From assembly GCA_030527235.1 (NCBI GenBank), contig JAUNBL010000020.1, positions 1-36,786 on the forward strand: 36,786 nt of DNA, in the 5' to 3' direction. This DNA is from Clostridia bacterium. Its GTDB lineage: Bacteria > Bacillota > Clostridia > UMGS1883. Both the position numbers and the translations under genes were made by a program. Positions 9,534-19,600 of the stretch are shown here, in pieces. Numbering within the stretch: position 1 is the first letter of the stretch; every line of letters begins with the position of its first letter. The notes under the pieces were generated by a model that ran no database searches, was not told the DNA's origin, and was given only the letters and a program-made list of their open reading frames with translations.

Positions 9534-11361
9534 AGCATTTACCTCCCTCGCAAAGAGCTGCGGCGCCGCAGGCAGAGCACTTTTCACGGCAGTTTGGCGT
9601 AGTCTCGCCATTGCGTGCTTTTTCATTTTCTCTTGCCAAAAATTCTCTGCTAACACCTACCGAGCATATTTCCCACGGGAAGCGCTCGTCCGCACCGCGC
9701 TCGCGCGTGTAAAATTCCATGTCAATGCCGCACGCGGAAAATGCTTCGAGCCATTTGTCCATGCGAAACGTTTCGCTCCACGAATCAAGCTTGCAGCCTC
9801 TGCGCCACGCTTCGTACAGCACAGCGCAAAGCCGTCTGTCGCCGCGCGCAAAAACGCCCTCAAGTACGCTGACGTCGCTCTCGTGGTAGCTGTATTTAAT
9901 CTGCTTGCTCCGAATTGTGTTTTTAAGAAGCTGCTGCTTTTTGCGCAGCTCGGAAGGGGTGTTTTGCCGCGCCCACTGAAACGGAGTAAAGGGCTTGGGT
10001 ACAAAAGAGGACACGCTGATATTAACCTGCACACCTCGGCGCGCACCCTTGGGTACGGCGGCGTAATATGCGCTCACAACCGCTTGCGCGAGATGGGCAA
10101 TCCCCTCAATGTCTTCGTTGGTTTCGTAAGGCAAACCAATCATGAAGTAGAGCTTAATTGTATTATATCCGTTTTGAAAGGCGAGAGTCGCGCTGTGAAG
10201 CAAATCTTCTTCGGTTACGTTTTTGTTAATAACATCGCGCATGCGCTGTGTGCCTGCCTCGGGCGCAAAGGTAAGTCCGCTTTTTCGCACTTTTTGCACA
10301 CGGTTTAGCAAATCGAGCGAGAAGTTGTCCACTCGAAGCGACGGCAGGGACAAGCCGATATGTTCCCCCTCGGTGAATTCGAGCAGTCCGTCCGTAAGCT
10401 GCTCCAAGCGCGTATAATCGCTTGTGGAAAGGCTGAGCAGACCTATTTCCTCGTAGCCGGTAGCATCGATAATTGCCTTTGCGTCCGCAACGAGCGTCTC
10501 TGGTGACTTTTCGCGCACCGGCCGATATATCATGCCCGCCTGACAAAAACGGCAGCCGCGTATACAGCCGCGGAAAACCTCAAGCGAGACACGGTCGTGT
10601 ATAATGTCGCTGTAAGGCACAATGAATTTTTTGGGATAGACCACGTTGTCAAGGTCTGCTATAATGCGCTTTGGAATGGGATAACCTGCCTCCGGCAAGC
10701 GTGGTGCCATACTCCTCAAGGTGAAGTCTTCGTTGTATTCCACATCGTAAAACGAGGGTACATAAATACCTTCTATTTTGGAGATGGCGCGAAGGTATTC
10801 GATTCTTTTGCCGCCGCGCTTCTTCCACGCGGCGTACTCGTCCATCAATTCGTTTATAACCTCCTCGCCTTCGCCAAAGGTAAAAAAGTCAAAAAACTCG
10901 GCAAGAGGTTCGGGATTGTAGGCGCATGGACCTCCGGCGTTCACAAACGGAGCATCTTCGCCGCGGTCCTTTGCAAAAATAGGTACGCCGCCCAGGTCGA
11001 GCATGTTCAGTATGTTTGTATAACTCATTTCATACTGGAGAGTGAAACCGAGAAAATCAAACTCTGCTGCCGGAGTATGTGTTTCAAGCGAAAAGAGCGG
11101 CACGTTTGCCGCACGCATCTCCTGCTCCATGTCGGTCCACGGGGCAAAAAAACGCTCGCAAAACGTATCGTCACGCAGATTCAGCACCTCGTAGAGAATT
11201 TTCATCCCCAAATGGCACAGTCCCACATCGTACGTGTCCGGAAAGCAAAAACCGTAGCGAATATCAGTGCGGGAAACGTCTTTGGCGTAAGAATTCAGTT
11301 CCCCGCCCACGTAGCGGGCAGGTTTCTGCACCTTTTTAAGAAGCGCGTCTATATTTATCAT
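9526..11361 (-). CDS. TIGR03960-family radical SAM protein with B12-binding-like N-terminus
   Basis: The 611-residue protein carries the radical SAM triad CIRGCRFC (Cys266, Cys270, Cys273), which binds the 4Fe-4S cluster that cleaves S-adenosylmethionine. The N-terminal 200 or so residues resemble the B12-binding-like fold of YgiQ-type enzymes. A second cysteine-rich cluster closes the protein (CREKCSACG and GGKCC). The ATG at 11361 has GGAGGT six bases upstream and starts MINIDALLKKVQ, the usual TIGR03960 opening; the longer frame to 11421 would overlap the upstream gene. The substrate is not known. In many Clostridia this gene and the DUF2344 gene precede RNase G and the ribosomal protein genes rplU and rpmA, which are not found here. 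Confidence 0.9.
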   Translation of the reverse strand: MINIDALLKKVQKPARYVGGELNSYAKDVSRTDIRYGFCFPDTYDVGLCHLGMKILYEVLNLRDDTFCERFFAPWTDMEQEMRAANVPLFSLETHTPAAEFDFLGFTLQYEMSYTNILNMLDLGGVPIFAKDRGEDAPFVNAGGPCAYNPEPLAEFFDFFTFGEGEEVINELMDEYAAWKKRGGKRIEYLRAISKIEGIYVPSFYDVEYNEDFTLRSMAPRLPEAGYPIPKRIIADLDNVVYPKKFIVPYSDIIHDRVSLEVFRGCIRGCRFCQAGMIYRPVREKSPETLVADAKAIIDATGYEEIGLLSLSTSDYTRLEQLTDGLLEFTEGEHIGLSLPSLRVDNFSLDLLNRVQKVRKSGLTFAPEAGTQRMRDVINKNVTEEDLLHSATLAFQNGYNTIKLYFMIGLPYETNEDIEGIAHLAQAVVSAYYAAVPKGARRGVQVNISVSSFVPKPFTPFQWARQNTPSELRKKQQLLKNTIRSKQIKYSYHESDVSVLEGVFARGDRRLCAVLYEAWRRGCKLDSWSETFRMDKWLEAFSACGIDMEFYTRERGADERFPWEICSVGVSREFLARENEKARNGETTPNCREKCSACGAAALCEGGKCCV

Positions 11362-11398
11362 AAGTAACCTCCAAAACCTTGTACTGTATATTATATAT

Positions 11399-11977
11399 TC
11401 AACGGCAGTTTTTTTCAACATTATTTTTTACACATTTGCGCATTTCATGGAGTTCCCTCTCCTCGCACGGAAACACCAGAAGCGCCGACACCATGACAGG
11501 GAACAGAGGCGGAGCGGCAAGTGATGCGCACATGATACAAAGCGCCAGAAGCCACAGCGCACCAAGCACAGCAGCCGCACGGTATCCCAAGAGCGTATAT
11601 ACTACTTTCCCGCCGTCAAGCGGAAGAACTGGAAAAAGATTAAAAATGCCCAGTGCAATATTTACACTGCGCCATGGCGTTATAAACGCAAGCAGAAAAC
11701 TGGCCGCACACCCGCTTAAATAGATGGGAACGGCGTTCTTTTTGTCGGGAGCGCTGTCCAGTTCCAGCATACAGCCCCACGGCGTTATAAGCACACGGCG
11801 CGGCGATTCCCGCAAAAGGAGTACGCATATTAGGTGCGCCGCTTCGTGAAGCGCTATGGATACGAACATCGGAAGGTATGAAGATAGCCCCCCAAACAGC
11901 CACAGAATAAGCAGCGCAGGGAGGGTAAGCGCGTGGAGTTGGATTTCAAAGGGCAGACGCGGTAAATTTTTTTTCAT
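11399..11977 (-). CDS. SpoIVFB-like site-2 (M50) metalloprotease
   Basis: The 192-residue polytopic membrane protein has the zinc motif HEAAH (His44, Glu45, His48) inside a predicted helix, and LPLDGG (Asp121) as the third ligand region, as in M50 proteases. B. subtilis SpoIVFB cuts pro-sigma-K during sporulation. Position agrees: SpoIVFB-type genes commonly lie just upstream of TIGR03960 radical SAM genes in Clostridia, and here the gap is 37 bases. No SpoIVFA partner is adjacent; the upstream neighbour is the divergent citrate synthase gene. The ATG has a modest GAGG site 10 bases upstream. I could not place a convincing promoter for this leftward unit in the 118-base divergent gap. It could also be a general M50 protease. 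Confidence 0.83.
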   Translation of the reverse strand: MKKNLPRLPFEIQLHALTLPALLILWLFGGLSSYLPMFVSIALHEAAHLICVLLLRESPRRVLITPWGCMLELDSAPDKKNAVPIYLSGCAASFLLAFITPWRSVNIALGIFNLFPVLPLDGGKVVYTLLGYRAAAVLGALWLLALCIMCASLAAPPLFPVMVSALLVFPCEERELHEMRKCVKNNVEKNCR

Positions 11978-12027
11978 ATTCTCAAAGCCTCGCCCTAATC
12001 ATATGCGCCGCTTTATGAAAAAAATGC

Positions 12028-12056
12028 TTGTCAACGGGGAGGCAAGGCGGTATAAT
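12028..12056 (+). promoter_or_regulatory. Sigma-A-type promoter of the citrate synthase gene
   Basis: TTGTCA (12028-12033) and TATAAT (12051-12056) are 17 bases apart, 40 bases before the start codon. This is among the best consensus matches in the window. Confidence 0.8.
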
Positions 12057-12095
12057 ATAATATATATAATGTGAATGGCAGGAGGAGAATTCTTT

Positions 12096-13481
12096 ATGGT
12101 AAACAAAGTAAACAAAAAAAAAGAAATTGACGTTAAAGAGATTTTGGAGGCTTTCCCTCGGTTTCTTAAAACAGCGGAAGAAAGCTACAGCATAGAGCCG
12201 CAGTACTATGAACACTACAATGTAAAACGCGGACTCAGAAACGCCGATGGAAGCGGTGTGCTCGTGGGCCTTACAAAAATAGGAGAGGTGCACGGATATA
12301 TTATGGACGAGGGGGAGAGAAACCCGGTTGAGGGTTCGCTGCGTTACCGCGGAGTGGATGTGTCGGATATTGTGGCGGCATGTCAGAAGGAAAAGCGTCA
12401 CGGCTTTGAAGAAGTGACATATCTGATACTCTTTGGCAGATTGCCGGACAGCAAGGAGCTGGAGCTCTTTAAGAAATATATGTGTTCGCTGCGCCGCTTG
12501 CCGCAGAATTTCACAGAGGATATGATACTTAAAGCGCCTTCTTCGGATATCATGAACAAGCTTGCTCGAAGCGTGCTTGCGTCATATTCATACGACGAAA
12601 ATCCCGATGATATTTCGCTTGCCAATATTTTGCGTCAGTCGTTTGAACTGATAGCGCGTTTCCCGACAATGGTTGCCCATGCTTATCAGGCGAAAGCGCA
12701 CTATTTTGACGGAAAAAGTTTGATACTACATGCGCCTAAGCCGGGTCTTTCGACGGCGGAAAACTTTCTCCACATGATGCGGGCGGATAACCAATATGAA
12801 CCGATTGAGGCCGGCATTCTCGACTTGACGCTCATCCTGCACGCAGAACACGGCGGAGGTAATAACAGCGCTTTTGCGACGCATGTGGTATCTTCTACCG
12901 GAACTGATACTTACAGTGCGATTGCGGCGGCGATAGGTTCGCTCAAAGGTCCGAGGCATGGCGGGGCAAACGCCAAAGTCATGGGGATGATTGAGGACTT
13001 TAAGAGCAATATTTCTGACATTACCGATGAAATTCAGATAAGAGACCACATCATTAAAATCCTGAACAAGCAAAGCTACGACAAAAGCGGTTTGGTGTAT
13101 GGAATAGGTCATGCTGTCTATACTTTGAGCGACCCGCGCGCCGTTATTTTGGAGCGTGAGGCGCAAAAACTTGCGGAGGCGAAGGGGATGGTGGACGAGT
13201 TCAATCTCTATCGTACCATAGCGCAGCTTACGCCTGATTTGTTTGCAGAAATTAAACATGACGACAAGGTCATTGCTCCGAACGTGGACTTTTACAGCGG
13301 ATTTGTTTATAAAATGCTTAATATTCCGCCTGAGGTCTATACACCGATATTTGCCATTTCACGTATAACAGGATGGTGCGCGCACAGAATTGAGGAAATA
13401 CTTGTGGCATCGCGTATAATCCGTCCGGCATATAAGAGCGTGGCTAAAAGAGAACAGTACATTCCGCTGAACGAGCGCTGA
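12096..13481 (+). CDS. Citrate (Si)-synthase family protein
   Basis: The enzyme condenses acetyl-CoA and oxaloacetate to citrate. All three catalytic positions are present: His252 in HAEHGGGNNS, His339 in GIGHAVYTLSDPR and Asp398 in PNVDFYSGF; KGPRHGGAN (His288) also fits. At 461 residues it belongs to the longer form with an N-terminal extension, common in Clostridia. I chose the ATG at 12096 because GGAGGAG lies 8 bases upstream; the ATG at 12075 lies before that site. It has its own promoter and terminator, so it is probably a single-gene unit. No aconitase or isocitrate dehydrogenase is nearby, so the window does not show whether it feeds glutamate synthesis. A 2-methylcitrate synthase is less likely but not excluded. 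Confidence 0.93.
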   Translation: MVNKVNKKKEIDVKEILEAFPRFLKTAEESYSIEPQYYEHYNVKRGLRNADGSGVLVGLTKIGEVHGYIMDEGERNPVEGSLRYRGVDVSDIVAACQKEKRHGFEEVTYLILFGRLPDSKELELFKKYMCSLRRLPQNFTEDMILKAPSSDIMNKLARSVLASYSYDENPDDISLANILRQSFELIARFPTMVAHAYQAKAHYFDGKSLILHAPKPGLSTAENFLHMMRADNQYEPIEAGILDLTLILHAEHGGGNNSAFATHVVSSTGTDTYSAIAAAIGSLKGPRHGGANAKVMGMIEDFKSNISDITDEIQIRDHIIKILNKQSYDKSGLVYGIGHAVYTLSDPRAVILEREAQKLAEAKGMVDEFNLYRTIAQLTPDLFAEIKHDDKVIAPNVDFYSGFVYKMLNIPPEVYTPIFAISRITGWCAHRIEEILVASRIIRPAYKSVAKREQYIPLNER

Positions 13482-13483
13482 TG

Positions 13484-13511
13484 AAAAGGGGCACATGACG
13501 TGCCCTTTTTT
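13484..13511 (+). terminator. Intrinsic terminator after citrate synthase
   Basis: GGGCAC (13489-13494) pairs with GTGCCC (13500-13505) around a 5-base loop, followed by TTTTTT (13506-13511). The A run before the stem can lengthen it with one bulge. It begins 2 bases after the stop codon. Confidence 0.85.
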
Positions 13512-13564
13512 GAACGCCGTCTTTTATCGTTATGTCAGATTTATATACATATTTACTGAAAAAA

Positions 13565-13588
13565 AGCATTGCTTTCGCGCACAATGCT
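13565..13588. promoter_or_regulatory. Operator-like inverted repeat in the giant glycosidase promoter
   Basis: AGCATTG (13565-13571) and CAATGCT (13582-13588) are perfect inverted 7-base arms separated by 10 bases. The left arm overlaps the -35 box and the right arm ends just before the -10 box, so a bound dimer would block RNA polymerase. The binding protein is unknown. Confidence 0.5.
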
Positions 13589-13597
13589 AAATATAAT
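13569..13597 (+). promoter_or_regulatory. Promoter of the giant secreted protein gene
   Basis: TTGCTT (13569-13574) and TATAAT (13592-13597) are 17 bases apart. The start codon lies about 80 bases downstream, leaving a leader of roughly 70 bases in which I see no strong structure. Confidence 0.7.
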
Positions 13598-13675
13598 TAA
13601 ATATATAAAATCAAGATAGGCGTACCATGTGTAAAGACCTGAAAATGACAAATGAGGGACGAGGAGAGAGAGGCT

Positions 13676-16600
13676 ATGAAAAGTTTTATTTGTGTGATAT
13701 TGGCAATCATCATGATGTTACCGTGCGAGGCGCTTGCCGCGCAAACGATGCCAAACGCAGATTTTGCGGACATTTTCGGCTGGAATTTTGAAATAAAGAC
13801 GGAGTTTTTACAGCCGTCGGTTGTGTCGTGGGGCAATTACCGCGGAATGTTCTTGCTGTTTGAAATTTCGGAAGACATAACGGCGGAATACCTGGCGTCG
13901 CATCGTGTGACGGCTAACATTGAACTGTCGCTGACACCCAACAATATCAACCAGGATTTCACCGCATCCGTTTTCGGGGTAGACCCCAATGCTGTGTATG
14001 ACGCTTATCGCTTTACGTCAGGACTTTCAAGCGCATATACGGCGACGGAAATAGACGCGTTTTTGACCTCCGCGGTTTCGGGCAAAATAAAAGTAGGAGA
14101 AATCAGTGTGACAGCTCCCGATACCACAGTTTCCTATACTGTGACATCTAAGGAATTGAACCTCACAAACTACTTGCTGCAAAACATCGGCGTCGGGTAT
14201 GCCGCATTCTACATTTCCAACCGCAAGGAAGACGGCTGTGAATACTATGGCATGGCTCACTACGACGGAGTAAAGCAGCCAACGCTTACGCTCAAAAGTA
14301 CCGAGTTTGACTCAACAATACCGCAAACACCGGATATAACGGTGGCAGGGGAGAAGAAAATCACTTCCGCTCCTGCGTGGGTTGTAAACGTACCATATCA
14401 GGATACAACGGGCGAGTACGCCGATTTTTATACGAAGGCGATTTACGCGTACAACATTCCGATATGCGCCACGGATGATGTGCCTGACGAAGCTCTTTAT
14501 AAGGCGTATGATGTAATTGAGGTCTATTTGCGCAAGATATATTATAAGATGCCGGAGATACTGGATAAAATGGAGGAGAACGGCGCACATGTAATAATAA
14601 TCGGAGAACACGAGTATAATGTGAATCATCCCTCGTGGAAGTACCACGATAATCCGACAGAAAGGCGCGGCGGCGGCGGTATTTCCACAACGGTGCTGGT
14701 GGAGGACCTTATAGTTCCCTCGACCGATACGTGGAGACAGACTTTTGCCGGACTGGTACATGAATTTACGCACACTGTATTAAGCTACGGAATTGGCGAT
14801 GCATACTATACCAACGGTGCGCGCCGTGACATTTATGAGGCGATTAACGCCGCTTATGAAGCGGCGGCAGCGGCAGGGATGTACCCTTCGCCGAACGAGT
14901 ATGATATAAGCAACTACCACGAGTATTTTGCGGGACAGGCCGGCAGATGGTTTAACGGCAGTCCCACAGATTTGCCGGTTGCAAACGCAGCCAATCTTAC
15001 AGACCGTGAACAGCTTGCCGCGTACGATTCGGACATATATGAAATATGCGCGAATCTTTTTGCGCCGCTGAGCCTTCCTGCGCCTTGGGGCGATGGGAGC
15101 AACTGTCTGGGAGAAGTTACGGGCGGGGAGAATATTGTGCTTTCAAATTCTAAATTCAATGTGGAGATAGGACAGTACGGTCAAATTTCATCGCTTAAAA
15201 TTGCGGATGATACTTCAGCGGCATTTTGTGAAACAAACTATGTGCTAAACGCTGAGAACGCGCCTGCCCAGGGTGCGGACACAAAAGAACATCATTGGTT
15301 CGGAGAGCTGTTTGTTACTGCACGCGAAGAGAACGGTTCATGGGTCGCGTCAGACACGTCCACTTCGGAAAACCGCCGTATCATGGCAGGAGAAAACGCA
15401 GTACATGTCACCTACGCAGGTAATGAAAACGGAAGAGGAGTTCAAAATGTAAGCCTTTTGAGCAGCTATACGCTGAACGAGGGTGATTTAACATGGTCTA
15501 TTTCAATCTCAAACCCTAATGATAAGACGCTTGAGGTCGGAGATTTGGGCTTGGCGCTGCCGTTTAATGAATACTGGACGCCTGCGTACGCCAACGAGGA
15601 GCTTTACGATACACGTGTCTTGGCACACTCCTTCGTAGGTGGGAATTCGTCTTATATATATGCTACACGCCCGAGCGGGCAGGGAAAGTTCTTGCTGATG
15701 ATGCCCGATGTAACTACATTGAGCGGTTTTGAATACCGAGACACGTGGCGCGCAAACAACGGACACAGCGGTTCTCTCTGGGCGCAAGACAGCGGAGGAT
15801 GGGCGGGAGGACTTAATGTGTACTATATCCATTCCAATGTGATAAAGTCCACCGGAAGCGGCTATATAGGCAATACTTCGCTCACGTTGGAGCCGGGAGA
15901 AAGCAGGACATATGCGTTCAAGTTTCGTTCTGTGGCATCGGAAGCGGAGATGAAAAGCACGCTTTACGATGAAGGCATTATAGACGCGGTTGCGGTTCCG
16001 GGTATGGCCTTCCCGAAGGACATGCCCGCCAAGTTCTATCTGCATGCGAATGCGGATATTGACATAGACTCTGTGCGGGTAGAGTGTGTGCACGATAGCA
16101 ACCTTTACTTCGGACTTTCTAACTCGGTTAACAATAATCTGCCCTGCGAGAAAGGTCAAAAGACGCTTTCGCGCGCGGAGACCAAAACTATTGACGGGGA
16201 AAGATACTATATTTACGAATTGCAGCTTTCGTGCCTGGGCGCGAACAATGTAGTCGTGGATTATTTCTATAAGGATGAGGAGGACACGCGCAAAACAGTG
16301 CTTCAGTTTTATTTGATGGACTCGGTAGGCACAATGCTTGATTTGCATTCAAATTTCCTTGTCGAAAAAACACAGATTCAAACTCCCGGTAAAACGGGAG
16401 ACAAGGTGTTCGACGATTGGATGATGGATTCCAAAACCACTCGTTCTGCCGTTACGGGGGATTATTGGAATATGAGCTACTGGGGCTGGGGTGACGATTG
16501 GGGCTTGACTCACGGCACATTTTTGGCGCAGAAAAACATATATATTCCCGTGGTAAAAGAGATTAATGCGCTCGATGAGTATTTGGATACAGCAATTTGG

Positions 16601-19600
16601 CACGGGTTAATGCGCGAACATCAGGAAGACTATCTCATACATGATTTTTATTCTACGGAGCCAAATGAATCGCCTACATATCGAGGATATGCATATCCGC
16701 ATATTTACAATACGTATTTCGCAATGTACAGGATTTGTGATCAGTATCCGGATATTACGAAGTATAAGGAAGCCAAGGAAACATATCTTCTGCGTGCGTA
16801 CAATATTCTAAACGCGCTATATAACGGACCTGTGGCATATAATTGGGCGACGGGGCTAATGGGAGAACAGACTACACCCGATATTATCGCTGCGCTTGAA
16901 AAAGAAGGCTATTATGAAGAAGCGACCAACGTCAGCGAGATAATGAGCAAGAAATACAATAATTTTAAGAATACTAAGTATCCGTACGGCAGTGAATACA
17001 GCTACGACAATACAGGAGAAGAGGCTGTATACACTCTGGCAAAAATTAATTCCAATATAGAAATGATGCGGAAGATTGACCTGAAAACACGTGCGTGTCG
17101 TGGTATACAGCCTGTGTGGTACTATTATGCGACTCCGACCACAATTTGCGGAGAGAGTTGGTGGAACTTCCAATACACAGCGGCTTTGGCGGGTTATTGC
17201 ATGGATGATTATCTGCGGCTTTGGGCGGACGATAAAACGTCCTCTGAGCTTTCCGATGCGCAGCGTGTGAACTATGCCGCCAAGCTGGCGAATCTGACGT
17301 GCATAAATTCGGGTCAGATTGATGCCGACGCGGAAAATATAGGCGCGTCCGCATGGACGTACCAGGCGTTTTTGGGGCATACCGGAGGTCAGGGTACAGG
17401 CGGTGGGAAGCTGCACAACGGATGGAGACAGATGTCCGGCGAATCGGATTTGGGACTGTTCGGAGCGCTGGAAATACTCTCTGCAGATGTTGCCACTGAT
17501 AATGTCTTTGGACTTTTCGGCTACGGATGTACGGTGGAAGAGCAAGGCGGCGCGTATAAAATATCGCCGCTGGACGGATTGGCGATGCGTGTCAACCTCA
17601 TAAACGAGAAGCTCAGTATTGAGCTTGAGCGTGACCGCTACACGAGCGCAAGCGTGAAAAAAGATGCATCGGATATAACCGTCAGATTGCAAAACATTAC
17701 ATCTGAAGCTCACGAAACAGAAATTAAGATTACAGGACTTCCGCCGGCGCTGTATAGCCTCAGCGTGGACGGGAAAAAGCACAGCGTGGTAAAGAGCGGA
17801 GATGTGACAGTGTTTACGGCGCTCGTACCGACGGCAGAGTTTTGCACTGTGCAAATAATAAAGGAGCAGACGGCATCTTCAGCTTCGGCTCCGTCGGTAA
17901 GCATTGAAGCTCCCGCAAAGGCGTTCCTTTCGGACGAAATTCGTCTCGTTGGAAAATCAAGCGGAGCGGACAGTGCGGTGTGGACGACGATTTCAGCTCC
18001 TTTGGGCGCGAACGCGGAGTTTACCTATCCCGACCGACTTGCCACGACGGTTAAGGTGAATAAAGCGGGCAGCTACACCTTCCGTCTTAGTGTGGGCGCG
18101 AACTCGCTTTCTTCGTATAAAGATGTTACGGTTGAGGCGCTGGCGGATTTGCCGCTTCCTGAGACAATACTGAGTTACGACTTTTCAAACGCGAACTGCC
18201 TTGATGAAAGCGGGAATGAGCTTGATGCAATAGCCTACGGAGATATATTTGTCAATTCCGCCGCTTATGTAAACGGCACGGCGGCGCACGGATACATCCG
18301 TATTCCAGGCGCTGCCGCAGACCGCATAGAGGACTTCACTGTGCAGGCAAAGATTAAAACCGCTTCCGACCCAAAGGACGGAGCTGCGCTTTGGAGCTTT
18401 GCCGATACTGCGGGCAACGGCGTGTCTGTGTCGTTTTTATCGCCTGGGTACGTACTTTTGAATGTGTCGTGTAACGGAGAGCAAAAAAGCGCAACCGGGA
18501 GTCTTGGCTTGCGCGGCGGCGCGGAAAAGACGATTACCGTAACGCAGCGCGGCAGCGCTCTTGAGCTTTGGATAAACAAAGTGAAATGTGCGCGAATATC
18601 GGACAGTGATTTTCGTATGGGAAATATGAGCGAGGCGCGGCAGTTTTTTATCGGCCGCAGTGCGGAAGATACAAGCATAGCCGATATTTACTACGAAACT
18701 TTTTCACTTTTGTCGAGGGCGCTTTCGGACAACGAGATTACGTCCATGTTCCAGGATGCGGAAATCTCCGTGCAGGCGCTTTCGGACACTGCTGCCGTAA
18801 CGGTGGCCGGCACGCCGCCTGTTTTACCCTCCGAGGTTTTGGCACGTTATTCGGATAATACGTTTTCCCCTGCCGCAGTCGTGTGGGACGCTGTTTTGCC
18901 TGAGAGCTACGCCTCTGCCGGGGAGTTCATTGTAAACGGCGCAGTCGGTGACATCACTGTTAAGGCGACGGTTTTAGTTATTGATTCCAATTTGGAAAAT
19001 ATTGCACGTACAGCTGTGCCTACGGCAATAGTGAATAATGCTTCGGACCTTGGCGGAGTTGCAGTAATGAACGATGGGATAACGCCTTCCTCATCTGCCG
19101 ACACGTCGAACGGGGCTTGGCATAACTGGAGCGGAAATCAGAGCGCCGACGCGTGGGTAATGTATGAATGGACAAGCGAAGTGGCGATAGTAGCGAGTGA
19201 GGTGTACTATTTCAGGGACGGCAACGGGAACTTCATCCCCAAAAGCGCAGACTACGAGTACCTTAACTCTGACGGAAGATGGATTAGGTCTGCCGTGACT
19301 GACGACGACGGTGTTGCGGTAGATAGGTTTTGTAATACCACGTTTGTCCCGTTCGCAACAAAAAAGATTCGACTCAACCTTTCTCCAGCGGCCCTCGGCT
19401 GCGGTATCATAGAGTGGCGGATTTTAGGCGTACAGCCGGAGAGTACAACGTGGGTATCGACAGACACGTGGTTTGCCAGGGATATAGGCCGCCACGCGGG
19501 CGATACGACTTTCAACTACAAACTCAGCGTTTCTGCCTTGACCGACGGTGTGGTGTTTCTTTGCGGAAGCAATATAACCCCTTCGGACTGGGGCGATGCA

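Noticed and set aside
9534..9656. Longer N-terminus for the DUF2344 protein (frame open to 9656)
   Set aside because: It would overlap the radical SAM gene by 131 bases and adds sequence unlike the family, while the GTG at 9533 has GGGAGG at 8 bases.
10597..11367. Rightward open frame of 256 codons opposite the TIGR03960 gene
   Set aside because: It lies wholly antisense to a well-supported radical SAM gene, with no family motif and no ribosome binding site.
11978..12060. TTGACA on the leftward strand as a promoter for the SpoIVFB-like gene
   Set aside because: No acceptable -10 box follows at 16-18 bases. A CATATGAT that partly resembles a sigma-E -10 box has no matching -35 element.
13512..13560. 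Search for an RNA element in the gap after the citrate synthase terminator
   Set aside because: The stretch is A/T-rich with no stable stem beyond the promoter dyad.
16856..17854. Leftward open frame of 332 codons inside the giant gene, and another of 279 codons at 15509-16348
   Set aside because: Both are antisense to regions whose rightward translation shows clear domain sequence. Their own translations have no recognisable motif and are rich in His, Arg and Cys, as expected of shadow frames. No ribosome site or promoter was seen.
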